From Tetracentron sinense (taxonomy: Eukaryota; Streptophyta; Magnoliopsida; Trochodendrales; Trochodendraceae), in the NCBI GenBank assembly GCA_015143295.1, contig JABCRI010000954.1, positions 1-64,000 of the forward strand: 64,000 nucleotides of DNA, written 5' to 3'. Positions 33,498 to 43,736 of this stretch are shown piece by piece (the first letter of the stretch is position 1; the number at the start of each line of letters is the position of its first letter). The translations under genes were made by a program, and so were the position numbers. The notes under the pieces were generated by a model. It saw nothing but the letters and a program-made list of their open reading frames with translations. It was not told the DNA's origin and ran no database searches.

Positions 33498-34475
33498 CTA
33501 GCTAGGCTCGCATCCCATGCACGACTTCAACCACCCGATGTGCTCATCATCATCCTCCAATGTCATCCATATTTGTCTATACTCACTCTTAGCAAATGCA
33601 TTAACTGCAAAAAAGTACATGGCAGTACCCTTTTGGATTCCCGAAATCTTTCTTAAGGACTCCATGCATTCTTGGATGGTAGGACCTTGGTCCTTAGTGT
33701 TGGCATCAATTGAAGCCATAATACGATCGATGCTTGCAGCAAGTGCATCATTCCTCGATTCTTTTTTGCTCCTAACTGGACAAGGACGCTTACGCCTAAC
33801 TTCGTTCAATCGAACATCTATGCCAATATCTTCCCCATCTTCCCCAAGAGATGGAGTATCAGGGTCAATGCTCTCATCCTCCCTCATTACATCATCGGGT
33901 AAGCTACCAATCCCCGGTGTCCATGCCATTTCTCCAGTAGCTGAAGTTCCCCCAAAGAGGATTTTCATCTCTTCAGGAAATTGCAATGGTTTCGTTCGAA
34001 ATGTACGGGCATCAGGGTTAACCTACATTAGATAATTTATTATTAGTCCATAGTAAAAAAATTATTGTAATAATTTTAAATTTTAAATTTTAAATTATAC
34101 CTTCAAATACTCGTCCCATCTATCATCATCCATTGTCACTGTGTGATCCTGTTCATTATAACCAATCCCTGTCTGACGAATGAGCTTCTCCCAAGCTATA
34201 AATTGTTTTCTCATATTGTCCCAATAATTTTTAAGTTGCCTTTGGTCATATTGTTTCCCAGTTTTTTGGTTAAAACTGGCAACTACTTTCTTCCAAGATA
34301 GTGGTTTTAAGTGCGGCCCAGGTTTGCCTCCTAGTTGGACCTCCTCAATGCAAAGGTCAATGAAAGTTTTTGTTGCTTCATTCGACCATTTTGCCTTGCC
34401 TTTTTCAGTGTTTGCCTTGCCTTTTTCAGTGTTTGCCTTACCTTTTTCAGTGTTCGCCATCTCCAAACTTTTCAT
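33498..34475 (-). CDS. Harbinger Myb/SANT-like DNA-binding protein (ORF1), intact
   Basis: Two exons, 34475-34101 and 34022-33498, join in frame at a GT-AG intron to 299 aa with no stops. An unusual N-terminus has three direct copies of NTEKGKA (encoded at about 34395-34460). Next comes a trihelix/Myb_DNA-bind_3-type domain: KWSNEATKTFIDLCIEEV, LSWKKVVASFNQKTGKQY, QLKNYWDNMRKQF. The C-terminal half has an acidic linker, a basic RRKRPCPVRSKK stretch (possible nuclear signal) and an Ala/Ile-rich helical region. In this superfamily the protein helps bring the transposase to the element ends. It lies 320 bp upstream of the transposase ATG on the same strand; each gene probably has its own promoter. 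Confidence 0.85.
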
Positions 34476-36746
34476 TCAATAGGAAAAGATAAAACAAGAT
34501 ATTAAATGTAATTTAATGATTCATATAATAGAAGATAATATAAAACTCGATATTATATGTGTGTATTTAGAACATAGGCAAGTATTCTAAGTAAACTATT
34601 GGCTCTTGATGCGGTTTACATCAATTTATGAGCTCATACATAATGAGAATTATGGAACATAAGACTCTTGAGAACTATTACTCAAAGAAGCATTAAATTT
34701 TTTTCTGCAGATGAACTGGGAGCTCAACCACTGTTTGCATCAATTTCTAAAATTTATGTGATTGGAGTGTTATGTGTGATTGGAGTGGTTATGTTAGAAA
34801 TTTTATCAAACACTCTTAAACCCTCTTAAGAGTGTTATGTTAGAAATTTTAGAAATTTCTGTGATTGCAGAAATTTCTAAAATTTCTAGATGTCTGAGAT
34901 GTGTGATTGGAGTGTTATGTTCTAGAATTATGGAACATAAGAAATTGATGCAAATTATTGACTTCTGTGATTGAGTCAATCCGTGGTTGAGTTCAATAAC
35001 TATGCTGCATACAAATCTCATGGAGTGTTATTGTCCTTTCAATTTTTTTCCTTCATGAGCATAGTATTTGCAACAGTACATTTGGAAGCATTAGAAGGTT
35101 CAACGAATGAATTGTTGCAAAGGCATATAATACAATAACCCAAGCACATGCATCTATACGTGTTTTAGAAATGATTCGACAGAAATAAGAATATCATGAA
35201 TTATTGCAATCCATAATATACATATGTGCATAGTAGAAGGAACAAATAACGCCATAGGATAAGAGAGGAAATTTATAAAATTGCAGCATGAAACTACACC
35301 TCACCATGTTTTGGTCACTAAAAATAATAAGCATTTTGGCTCTTTAAAGTTTTAGAGTAGAATTCAAGACAAGGGATGCATAAGCTAGTGGCCGAGTCTT
35401 TAACTGGGGTGTCCCCCCTCTGTTTTAGGTAAGTAGTTAGGTGGGTCATGGGTGAGTAAGTCGGAGCTCCAGTTTTAGGTGAGTTAAGGTGTTGGGTTCT
35501 GTATCTGTAGGCAAGAAGATGACACTGTCTTTAATAACTGAGTTAAGGTGTTAGGTTCTGTATCTGTAGGCAAGAAGATGACATTGTCTTTAATAACGCT
35601 GTGTTGTGAGAAAAGATCCCTTTTCTCATTACTCAGTTGGGCAGTTCAGTGAAGTTAGTACTCCTGATGAATGTGTCTTCTTGTCTAAGCTACTTGTTCT
35701 TGACTTCTTGTGGCAGCACAGTAATTCTAACATGTCTTGATTAGATGATAATGTGTGAATTCCTTAAACTGGTCTTAAAAACCACTAAGAATCAAATTAT
35801 AAGCTAAAACATTGTTCTTGGCTAGAGAACATGTAGTGCAAGTGAGAATTGCACTGCTTTGGGTTCATAACCAGTGAACAACAGCAAGGTTCATAACTAA
35901 GAATCAAATTATTAGCTAAAACCTGACATTTTTTTTTTTATACCAAAACCTTAAAATCCCAGATTTTGGTTTGCGGTCTCGGACAGGTATGTTGTTGTGT
36001 GGTCTCAGAAGCTTTTCCCTTTCAAATAAGCATCATCATTTGTTGCTACAGAGGATTATTTATTTTTATTTTTTTTTTTCGCTGAACCAATGTCTTAAAA
36101 GTTTCAGAAATTTCTCCCTCCTAATACCAATTCAGGTTTTCTAGTCCAAAGAAGGGAAAAGAAAAGGGATTGGATTCTGAAAAAAGGCCTTAATAATCTT
36201 CCCTTTTGAAACCCTAGTAATCTCTCTGAAAATGTGCTTGAAACCCTAGCTATTTCAGAGGCAATGCTCGTGAAAAAGAAACAAGGAAAAAGCTTTAAAA
36301 AAAAAAAACATAATGAAAAAGATAAAAAGGAATTGCAGAGAGAAGAAGAAGAAGACGAAGAGGAGGAGGAGGAGGAGGAGGAGAACGGACCTGATGTGGG
36401 AGCTTCGACGGCGATGGAGAACCCCAGACCAAGAGTGATCTACAGATAAGGGGAACGATGCTTTTTTTTTTAGGTTTCTTTCAGCTTATTTGGTATTTAT
36501 ATGGAGGGATATCAACAATTGTGTAAAGGTAAAAAGGTCCAAAACGCAGCGACATTTTAAACGCCGATCCTCTACTTTTTTTAGACAAAAAAAAAAAGGA
36601 GCTCCTTTCCCCCCTTTTTTTTAAGAGGTTTTTCCTCTACTTCTAAAATTTTTAAAGGTTTAATAAGCTTATTATCAAACACTCTTAAACCCAATAAGCT
36701 CTATTACGAAGAAAAGAGCTGTTTTTTAAGAGTTGTCAAACACCAC
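34476..36746. other. Non-coding right part of the Harbinger element
   Basis: A/T-rich with short local inverted repeats (for example TAGAAATTTTAGAAATTTC near 34850) and a 59-bp tandem duplication at 35481-35598 (GAGTTAAGGTGTT...). A plus-strand frame at 36234-36449 is a run of Lys and then Glu codons (AAG/GAG repeats) with no family features. It is probably promoter and filler sequence for ORF1. Confidence 0.55.
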
Positions 36747-37122
36747 CTTAATTTTTTTATTTTTTATTTTTGGAGAAAAGATAGAATACAACACACGCAC
36801 ACACCTCAATTCTAAGCACTGGACTGAAGGAATCAACCCAAACCACACTCCACCAAAACGGGTACCACCGTTTGGGTAAGATAATGGACATATAGGCCTC
36901 ATAGTAGTAGTTGAAAAAGGTGAGAGAGCCGTGTTTGGGAACTTGAACCAATAGGAAGTACGCGCATGGCCGTGGAATTTCTGAAAACGCCATCTCTATT
37001 TAACACTTCCAAAACTCAGCTTTCATTGGCTCATAGGATCTCTGTTTCAATTCCTGCGTTTTCAAAGTCCACCAACACCTTTCTAGAGGTTCTCAAGACG
37101 ACCTCTTTAAAGCGTTTTCCAG

Positions 37123-40100
37123 ATGAAGGTAAGTTAAGAGAGAGATCATTTTGTATGTTTAAATAGCGTTGCTATATATATATATATATATATATGGTTT
37201 GCTAATGAGACTTCTGATTAGTTTGGTTGCAGATATTGAATTGGATGCAAAGTAAGCTTAATGGGAGACAGGGTAACAAGAAACCAAGTGTTCATTCAGC
37301 TAATCGTGAGTGTTCTACCTATTTTTGTTAGTAATTTGATCCTAGGTTTTCATGTTAATGGTTTTTCTTCTTTTTTCTACACTGCGGATTTTATTTTGTG
37401 TATATTATCTATCTTCTGGGTTGGCTTTATGTGCAATAACCCAAAATTAGTGACTTATAATTTTATAAACAATTTTATTTTTGAAGTCAATGAAATGCTT
37501 AGTTTTATCTATGATATATTAATCAGTTATATGGTAGTAAATCTTCCTAAAATTTTCTTGCTTATGGCCTTTGTGACCTTTTTTTTTTCATTACATGTTT
37601 CTATCTTGATCCTCAAATATAATGAATATAGGATTTAATGTAATTTCGCTCTTCCCCCATCTGCCTCTCCATTTTTTGGGCATAAAACAAAGGAGAGTGA
37701 AGCAGCTTCATATATAATGTTGAAGTTGTTGCTTTAAAAAAAAAAAGTGAGAGAAACTAGCACTATATATATTGCTAATAATTAATTACGACAATACCAG
37801 TGAAGACGCCTGGGTTTGTCCCAGTCCTGACATAGATAAATGATAATAATAATAATAGAGAAATAACATACCTGTTTTTTGTGGGTCCGAGGCACATTCA
37901 TCGTTATCTAGCTGACAGTGGTTAGTGTAAGTGTTAGATTTGGCACATAACCGGGGAGGACTGCTGTGCTACAGTGCTAGTGCTTCCCATTGAAAGTTCT
38001 CTATTCTAACTATTCATGAAAATCATTTCCCATGAGTGGAAAACAAACATACTTATCACGGGAAAAGAATAAAGTAGGGAAGGCTCAAAAAGAAGATGAG
38101 GAAGACTGGCGTCTTTTACTAGAATACGCCATTCAAGTCTTCCGGGGCATGTGCTCTACACATGGCATGCGTTATCACTTATCTGGACCGTACTAATTCG
38201 AAGATCTAAACAAAAAATGATAAGGAAAAAAAAAAGAAAGAGAATTCATGGTCAGATGAGAGGAAAGGAACTCTGAAGAATCATTCAAATTATTTTCAGG
38301 TGACTAAAATTTTCGAAAATTGGATAAAATCTTAGACGTTTGGTTTCAGATTAAATTTTCAAGTTTTGAAAATGACTGAGGTCACCCCAATTTACATGTT
38401 CCAAAAGAAGATTTAGTTGACTAATTGACTTGTCACCTCAACAATATTTTAGTATAATTAATATATTTTTAATAATTAATTATAAAAATATTTTATAAGT
38501 TAAAAGTATTTTGGGACTCATAGGACTTAAGACGAGGTGAGCCTCTTAATATATTCTATAGCAAACTCCATCATACACTCTAAACCACACGACTCTATAC
38601 CTCCCCCAAAAAAGATGATGGTGAATAACCCCCAAAAAAGATGTTAGTATTCACCATCATCGACAAGATGGTCATTCACCCCACCTCTTGCGTGAGTGGT
38701 AGGGGTGTAATCTTCCAAGGGGAAGGTCTGGGGATCCAATCTCCCCTGGGTACGAGCAGCAAGAGCTCCACTGCCCATGCTAACTTCTCTTGCTTCACTG
38801 CCCATGCTAACTTATGACTGACTGACTCTACTGACGTAGGTAAATATTATTGACTACCAAAAAAAAAAGGACAAGATGGTCATTCGATTGTATAATCGTG
38901 TTGTCCACTAGGGATTACATTGCTGCTGGACCAAGGCGCCTCAAAGGCAGAACTAATTGTTAACAAACCTATCGAATAGGATTATTCATAACACAATGGG
39001 CTTGTCCTATTGGTTGTGTATCTTCCTTTGGGGAGGTGTGACTTGTGTTCGAGTCTTGGTGTGGCTGTTGAGCGCCCACCATGAATGTTAACCCCCTAAT
39101 CCCTAACCAAGGTAGATAAATGATTAGGACCAAACAAATATATATATCTATATATATATATATGATTACATAGAGACCAATATATATATAGATATTACAT
39201 CATCTCAAGAATTTTTTTATATTAAATCTAATCATAATCAAATCAAAGTAATTGATCTTAATATTTTTCAAGACCTAATCAGCTGGATCTATTGAATCGA
39301 ATTCAAATCTACTACTTTGAGATGAGTTACATTATATCTTACCTAATCATTACACTATTTTATGCTATTCTCTAAGCTATCTCTAATACTAATATCCATC
39401 GTTAGGCCCCTAATACCAAATGATTGGGAATGGAGAAGTAGGGGCCATGCTCCGCCCAACCCCCACATGAAAATGAGGCAGTGTATCATCCCTCCTGACT
39501 ACCATCCCGGTCGATAAGTAGTGCCGCTGTAATCTAAATAAAGACATCACAGTTTAGCAACAAAATAATAATAATTACAAAAATATCACGAGGAATGTGA
39601 AGCATAGTCTCAACAATCGCTACTAAGCATACTCTCAGAAGCCCTACCCTCACCATTCATTTAGTGTCAGCCCATTTATAGGCTAACGCCACCATACAAA
39701 TTTATTTGTTTCATTAGCTAAAAATGGTGAGACTAGGGGTTGTGAGAGTATGCTTGGCATTCTGATTTAATTTTTTATTGTTTTAAAGAAAGAAATTTCT
39801 AACATTATCCATGTATTCTCTTTGTCCCACTATACAGATCATATAGTGCAAGAGCCTCGCAAAGAAGAATTCAGTGACTGGCCTCATGGCTTGTTGGCAA
39901 TAGGAACCTTTGGTAACAATGATTTGAAAGAAGATTCAGAGAGGCACGAGCTTCAGGAAAACCTGTCTTCGCCTGAAGATCAAATAGATTTTACAGCTGA
40001 AGAAGTTGGAAAAATACAGGAAGAGTTAACAAAGCTTTTATCGCGTAAACCAGTTTCTAAGGGATCCGAGGGAGAAACTACTAATCTCCCATTGGATAAA

Positions 40101-41429
40101 TTTCTTAACTGCCCATCAAGCTTGGAGGTTGATCGAACAATCTGCTATACATTTTGCAATGATTCCAACGACAAAAATGTTGATCTCCAGCGTAGTAGCA
40201 GTGTTGTCCTTAGTAAAGGCAAAGACGTTAGCATGGATCATAATAGCAATGCGATTAGGAAGAGATCATTATCTTTTCTTCTCAAGAAGATGTTTGTCTG
40301 TGGAAGTGGTTTTGCACCAGCTCCCAGTTTAAGAGATCCACTTTCAGAGTCAAGGATGGAGAAGGTATAAACTGATACATACATGCATACATTCTACTTC
40401 CCATTAGTTATTGGTGCCATTTGATCATGCCAAAATGCATGACCAAGCATAATCGCTCTTCAACATATACACATTAAAAATGATTTTTCCAAAATAGTCC
40501 TCAAGTAAGAGAAAATTTTCAAAATAGCCTTTGAATTTTCAACTTAACTTTTTGGCTTTGGCTTTCATCATAATGATCGACCAAAATACCAAATTGATTG
40601 ATCAATGTAATGAAAGTCAAAGTCTAAAAAAGTAAAGTTGAAATTCAAAGGCTATTTTGAAATTTTTCTCTTACTTGAGGACTATTGCAAACGTCCAAAC
40701 TCTCACCATGGTTGTGATTACAACATGTGTTTGCTTATTTTTCCAGTTACTTTTAGAATCAGTTGAGACAATAGCTTCCTCCTTTGAAAAAAGTATTTTT
40801 TATTTATCTCTTTAGGGGTAGCAACGACACGTGTTGCACTCACAATGAGAGTTTGGAAAAAAATTGAATTCTGCAATTGGGGATAGCACTCCTCTGAATA
40901 GATAAAGGTACATACCATGCTTATCAAATGTATCAAAATGTGTTTAATGCAAAAGTCTTCATTCATGGCCTATGTGAGTGTGTGTTTAACCTTCAACTGA
41001 AAAAAAAAAAAAGCAAGGTGATTAAATTATTTTTGTTTTCTTCCTTCATATTTCTACAGCTTAATCCTCTCTTTTTCTGTCATGACATTTACAGCTTTTG
41101 AGGGCTATACTTCACAAGAAGATATATCCCCAAAAATCTAGTCCATCGTCATCCATGAAGAAATACCTGGAAAATAGACATACGCTCAAGACAAGCAGTG
41201 AAGATGAAATGCAGGAGAAAGCAAATGATGGATGCAAATGGGTCAAGACGGATTCTGAATGTATGTTCTTGTTATCTTTGTATGCTGCTTCATTGCATCA
41301 TGCCTGCTTTAATAAGTAAGAGATACATGCGTGTACATACATTAACAAAAACTCGAATCATAAAAGCAATAACTGGTCAGCACTGATGGTATCTGTTTTG
41401 TGATTTCAGATATTGTTCTAGAGATATAA
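37123..41429 (+). CDS. LAZY/DRO1-like gravity-signalling protein (IGT family), five exons, intact
   Basis: Exons 37123-37128, 37233-37305, 39838-40364, 41095-41260 and 41410-41429 all have GT-AG borders and sum to 792 nt (263 aa) without a stop. The coding start is a 6-nt stretch, Met-Lys, before intron 1, as in other LAZY-type genes. Residues 3-20 give an N-terminal NWMQSKLNG block. The family-defining IGT motif is GLLAIGTFG at residues 44-52. Later conserved blocks are FTAEEVGKIQEELTKLL, FLNCPSSLEVDR, SFLLKKMFVC and ESRMEKLLRAILHKKIYPQ. The C-terminus is DSEYIVLEI, the conserved tail that recruits RLD/BRX-type partners in studied members. The pattern is closest to the LAZY2-4/DRO1/NGR group, which moves to the lower side of gravity-sensing cells and redirects auxin flow, setting root and shoot angle. 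Intron 2 (2.5 kb) holds SINEs and intron 3 a foldback MITE. Confidence 0.93.
37170..37193. repeat. TA microsatellite in LAZY-like intron 1
   Basis: About ten TA dinucleotides in a row in the 104-bp first intron, 40 bp before the acceptor at 37231-37232. Length change here could affect splicing of the very short first coding exon. Confidence 0.8.
38678..38869 (+). mobile_element. SINE in LAZY-like intron 2
   Basis: 192 bp flanked by a perfect 16-bp target duplication GACAAGATGGTCATTC (38662-38677 and 38870-38885). It has tRNA-like promoter boxes (A box TTGCGTGAGTGGTAGG near 38688, B box GGGGATCCAATCTCC near 38731) and ends in a run of ten A residues. These are the hallmarks of a SINE copied by LINE enzymes. 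It is in the same orientation as the gene. Confidence 0.88.
38990..39140 (+). mobile_element. Possible second SINE in intron 2
   Basis: A TATTGGTTGTGTATC stretch (A-box-like) is followed about 45 bp later by GTGTTCGAGTCTTGG (a good B box). The segment ends near AGGACCAAACAAA before a TA repeat. No flanking duplication was found, so this is tentative. Confidence 0.4.
39146..39192. repeat. TA-rich microsatellite
   Basis: Interrupted TA dinucleotide runs in intron 2 of the LAZY-like gene. Confidence 0.7.
40490..40690. mobile_element. Foldback MITE in LAZY-like intron 3
   Basis: About 200 bp. ATAGTCCTCAAGTAAGAGAA at the left is inverted at the right end (CTCTTACTTGAGGACTAT), and pairing continues through AATAGCCTTTGAATTT and AACTTTACTTTTT to a short central loop. 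No coding capacity. An intron hairpin of this length could be processed into small RNAs. Confidence 0.75.
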
Positions 41430-42858
41430 ATCTGCCTCCATTTTGGCTAGCTGCAGAAAGATTACATGGTAATAATAATCTTTAATTGTCAATTAGTTTA
41501 AGACGTTATTTTATCTTATTTTATATGCAAAAATATAATTCTGTTTATTTATATATTCCTGACTCCATGTTACATAACTTTGCAGATATCTACATTGTAT
41601 GATCCAAATGTGTAGCTTTGGATCCCAGCGTTCAAATAGTTGAGTTGATGCACTAAAGGTGAAAACTCAAACCATGAATAAAGCCATCTAAGGTGGTGAA
41701 TACGAGGAAAACGGGTAATTTGATGGGAAAACTTAAGCTCGTGAGGGTGGGCATATGGCGTATTTGTTTCTTTGATGGGAAAACTTAAGCTCGTGAGCGA
41801 GGGCATATGGCGTATTTGTTTCACAGACGTGCTTCCCGCTCTCGCATGGTTGGATGTGTGATTCAACCCTTATAGTCTTTCCCTTTGGTTACCGTTTATT
41901 GTGAAATTTCTCAACTGTGCTCACGGGACTGTTTGTGATTAAATAATATTAGGGTTCGTTCTTTGGCGAAGACTTATAAAGACTGGTACTTTGCAAGTTT
42001 TGTCAACAAACAATATGCATTTTCTTTTGAGAATTAGATGCATTGATGTTTTTCATCTATTGGGTTGCAATTCCTACAAGACTTCAAATGCAACAAAATG
42101 AATGATTTCAAATCTCATTAAAAAATCATGGTAAGTCTTGAAATCTCATGATGGCAATAATTAATCGTGTTAAAAACCTTACAAAGTTACTCAAAATTCT
42201 TACCAATTACCATTATAAAGTATAAAGTGCCATAATTCTCAATAAAAAAAGGGACATGCAAAAGATTATGAGGAATGTGCAGTCTAATTATTGGGGGTTG
42301 TTGGTTAATGGCTAAGGGAAGTAAGAGAATAAATGATATGAAAACTTAAAAGGGAGTTTAATCTACAGTGCAGTTGAGACCATGTTGGGAAAATGGTTTA
42401 AATTCTTGAATAGAGCTGCAATTTGGCAATATATTTAGAGGAATTTATCTTGAGAATTTATACGGATTACAATCATTGAACCTACCCGCCCCAATCCCAA
42501 GCAATAGCTGAGCAACCAAATTAACCTAGTAATATGTTTATTCTGGGCTAGGGCTCGATACCTGAACCCAGTTTATCGACCGGATCAGGTGTAGTGCAGG
42601 TTTGGGCATGTGTCACCAAGTCAAAAGTTAATACCACTGGCTGACTGGTTGACACCCCTAAGGATATATGATATAGATACAGGACCCAGATCAGATTGTA
42701 AATCTGCAGTTAGTGAAGGGAGCTAGTAATAAGCTATTTAATACAAAACTACATATTTTAAGATGAATTGGTACAACTATATTTAAACACAATAGTTATT
42801 TTTTTAAATCATAATTTGTAATAAATAATCATCTTTGCTTGCTACTTTATTTCTTTAT
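41430..42858. other. Downstream of the LAZY-like gene, no gene
   Basis: Holds the gene's 3' untranslated sequence and, at 41720-41823, two direct copies of a 52-bp unit (TGATGGGAAAACTTAAGC...). The minus-strand frame at 41570-41866 spans that repeat and has no family features. The remainder is A/T-rich without visible structure. Confidence 0.5.
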
Positions 42859-42993
42859 TATTATTTTTTTGTATGCTCTGGTTAGTGGGTTAGTATCTGC
42901 TCTACGAAAGGGTGGGGAAATCACAACGCCCCCAAGCCTGGAATCTCCCTCCTAGTGAGGGGACACACTTACCACTGGGCGATTCCCTGGGTG
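42859..42993 (-). mobile_element. SINE (minus strand)
   Basis: 135 bp between perfect 16-bp duplications TACTTTATTTCTTTAT (42843-42858 and 42994-43009). On the minus strand it has an A box (CGCCCAGTGGTAAGTG), a degenerate B box (GAGATTCCAGGCTTGG) and an A-rich tail (AAAAAAATAATAA). It is shorter than, and not obviously related to, the SINE at 38678. Confidence 0.82.
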
Positions 42994-43512
42994 TACTTTA
43001 TTTCTTTATCATCAACTCTACTTTGCTTTGGACATGGATCATCTTCTCGTACTATGCACAAGGTTAATGATCTAAGAAGACGGATGCATCAGTAACCAGA
43101 GAAGGAAGATGACCCAAACATCTTTATGATCTACTGAAAGCTTTCACTTACAATACAGAAACTTTTCCTAGAGTATATTACTTAGCTTGGAGAAAGCTAG
43201 CCCTAGTTTCTCTCTCCCTCACTTTCTTATGGGACCAACTAGTATCCTTACTTTTCTCAGCTACCTATGTAGCCAGTTAAAACTAAGAAAAAAAGAAATC
43301 TGAATGTTGAAACTTTAACGAGGCATAGTCATGAGATAAGGAAGCAACTACCGCCTAAAAAATGAGAAACAATACTCGTAGAACATGTACGGATGAGATG
43401 TCCCATGAACTTGGTCCTAATTTTTTTTATTTATGTAATCATAGAAATACTCACCTATTTATACATGGCACATCTAGCTTGGATTGTGAAGGTGTGCCAT
43501 GCCCCTCCTTAG

Positions 43513-43721
43513 TGTAAACTCTCAGAATAAGGTAATGGTCGATTGCAAACTTACATGTCGATGAAGTCTGTATTCAATATATTTATAGAAGATGTACAAC
43601 CTAAATCTTGGGTAATCTACAGCTGCAACAGATTTGAATACATTCCTTACTTGAGGAAAATCTAGATAAAGAAACATGGCTATAAGGAGATCAACACGAG
43701 ATATGAGATATATCGTTGACA
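43513..43721 (-). repeat. Copia left LTR (3' LTR)
   Basis: 209 bp, matching 52722-52910 apart from substitutions and a roughly 20-bp segment absent from the other copy (around 43612-43632). Confidence 0.9.
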
Positions 43722-43736
43722 CCCCCCCCCCCCCCT

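Larger units (their letters stand above)
31275..36747 (-). mobile_element. PIF/Harbinger transposon, nearly intact
   Basis: 5,473 bp with TTAA on both sides (31271-31274 and 36748-36751), consistent with the TTA/TAA target preference of this superfamily. The ends form imperfect inverted repeats: GGGTCCGTTTGGAAACTCT on the left, and GGTGGTGTTTGACAACTCT as the reverse complement of the right end. It carries the two genes that define autonomous elements: a DDE transposase (31839-33178) and a Myb/SANT-like DNA-binding protein (33498-34475), both minus. The right-hand 2.2 kb (34476-36747) is non-coding, A/T-rich and includes a 59-bp tandem duplication (35481-35598). The right end lies 375 bp upstream of the LAZY-like start codon. 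Confidence 0.88.

Noticed and set aside
36234..36449. Plus-strand ORF with Lys- and Glu-rich runs inside the Harbinger element
   Set aside because: Produced by AAG/GAG repeats, has no domain, and lies in the non-coding part of the transposon.
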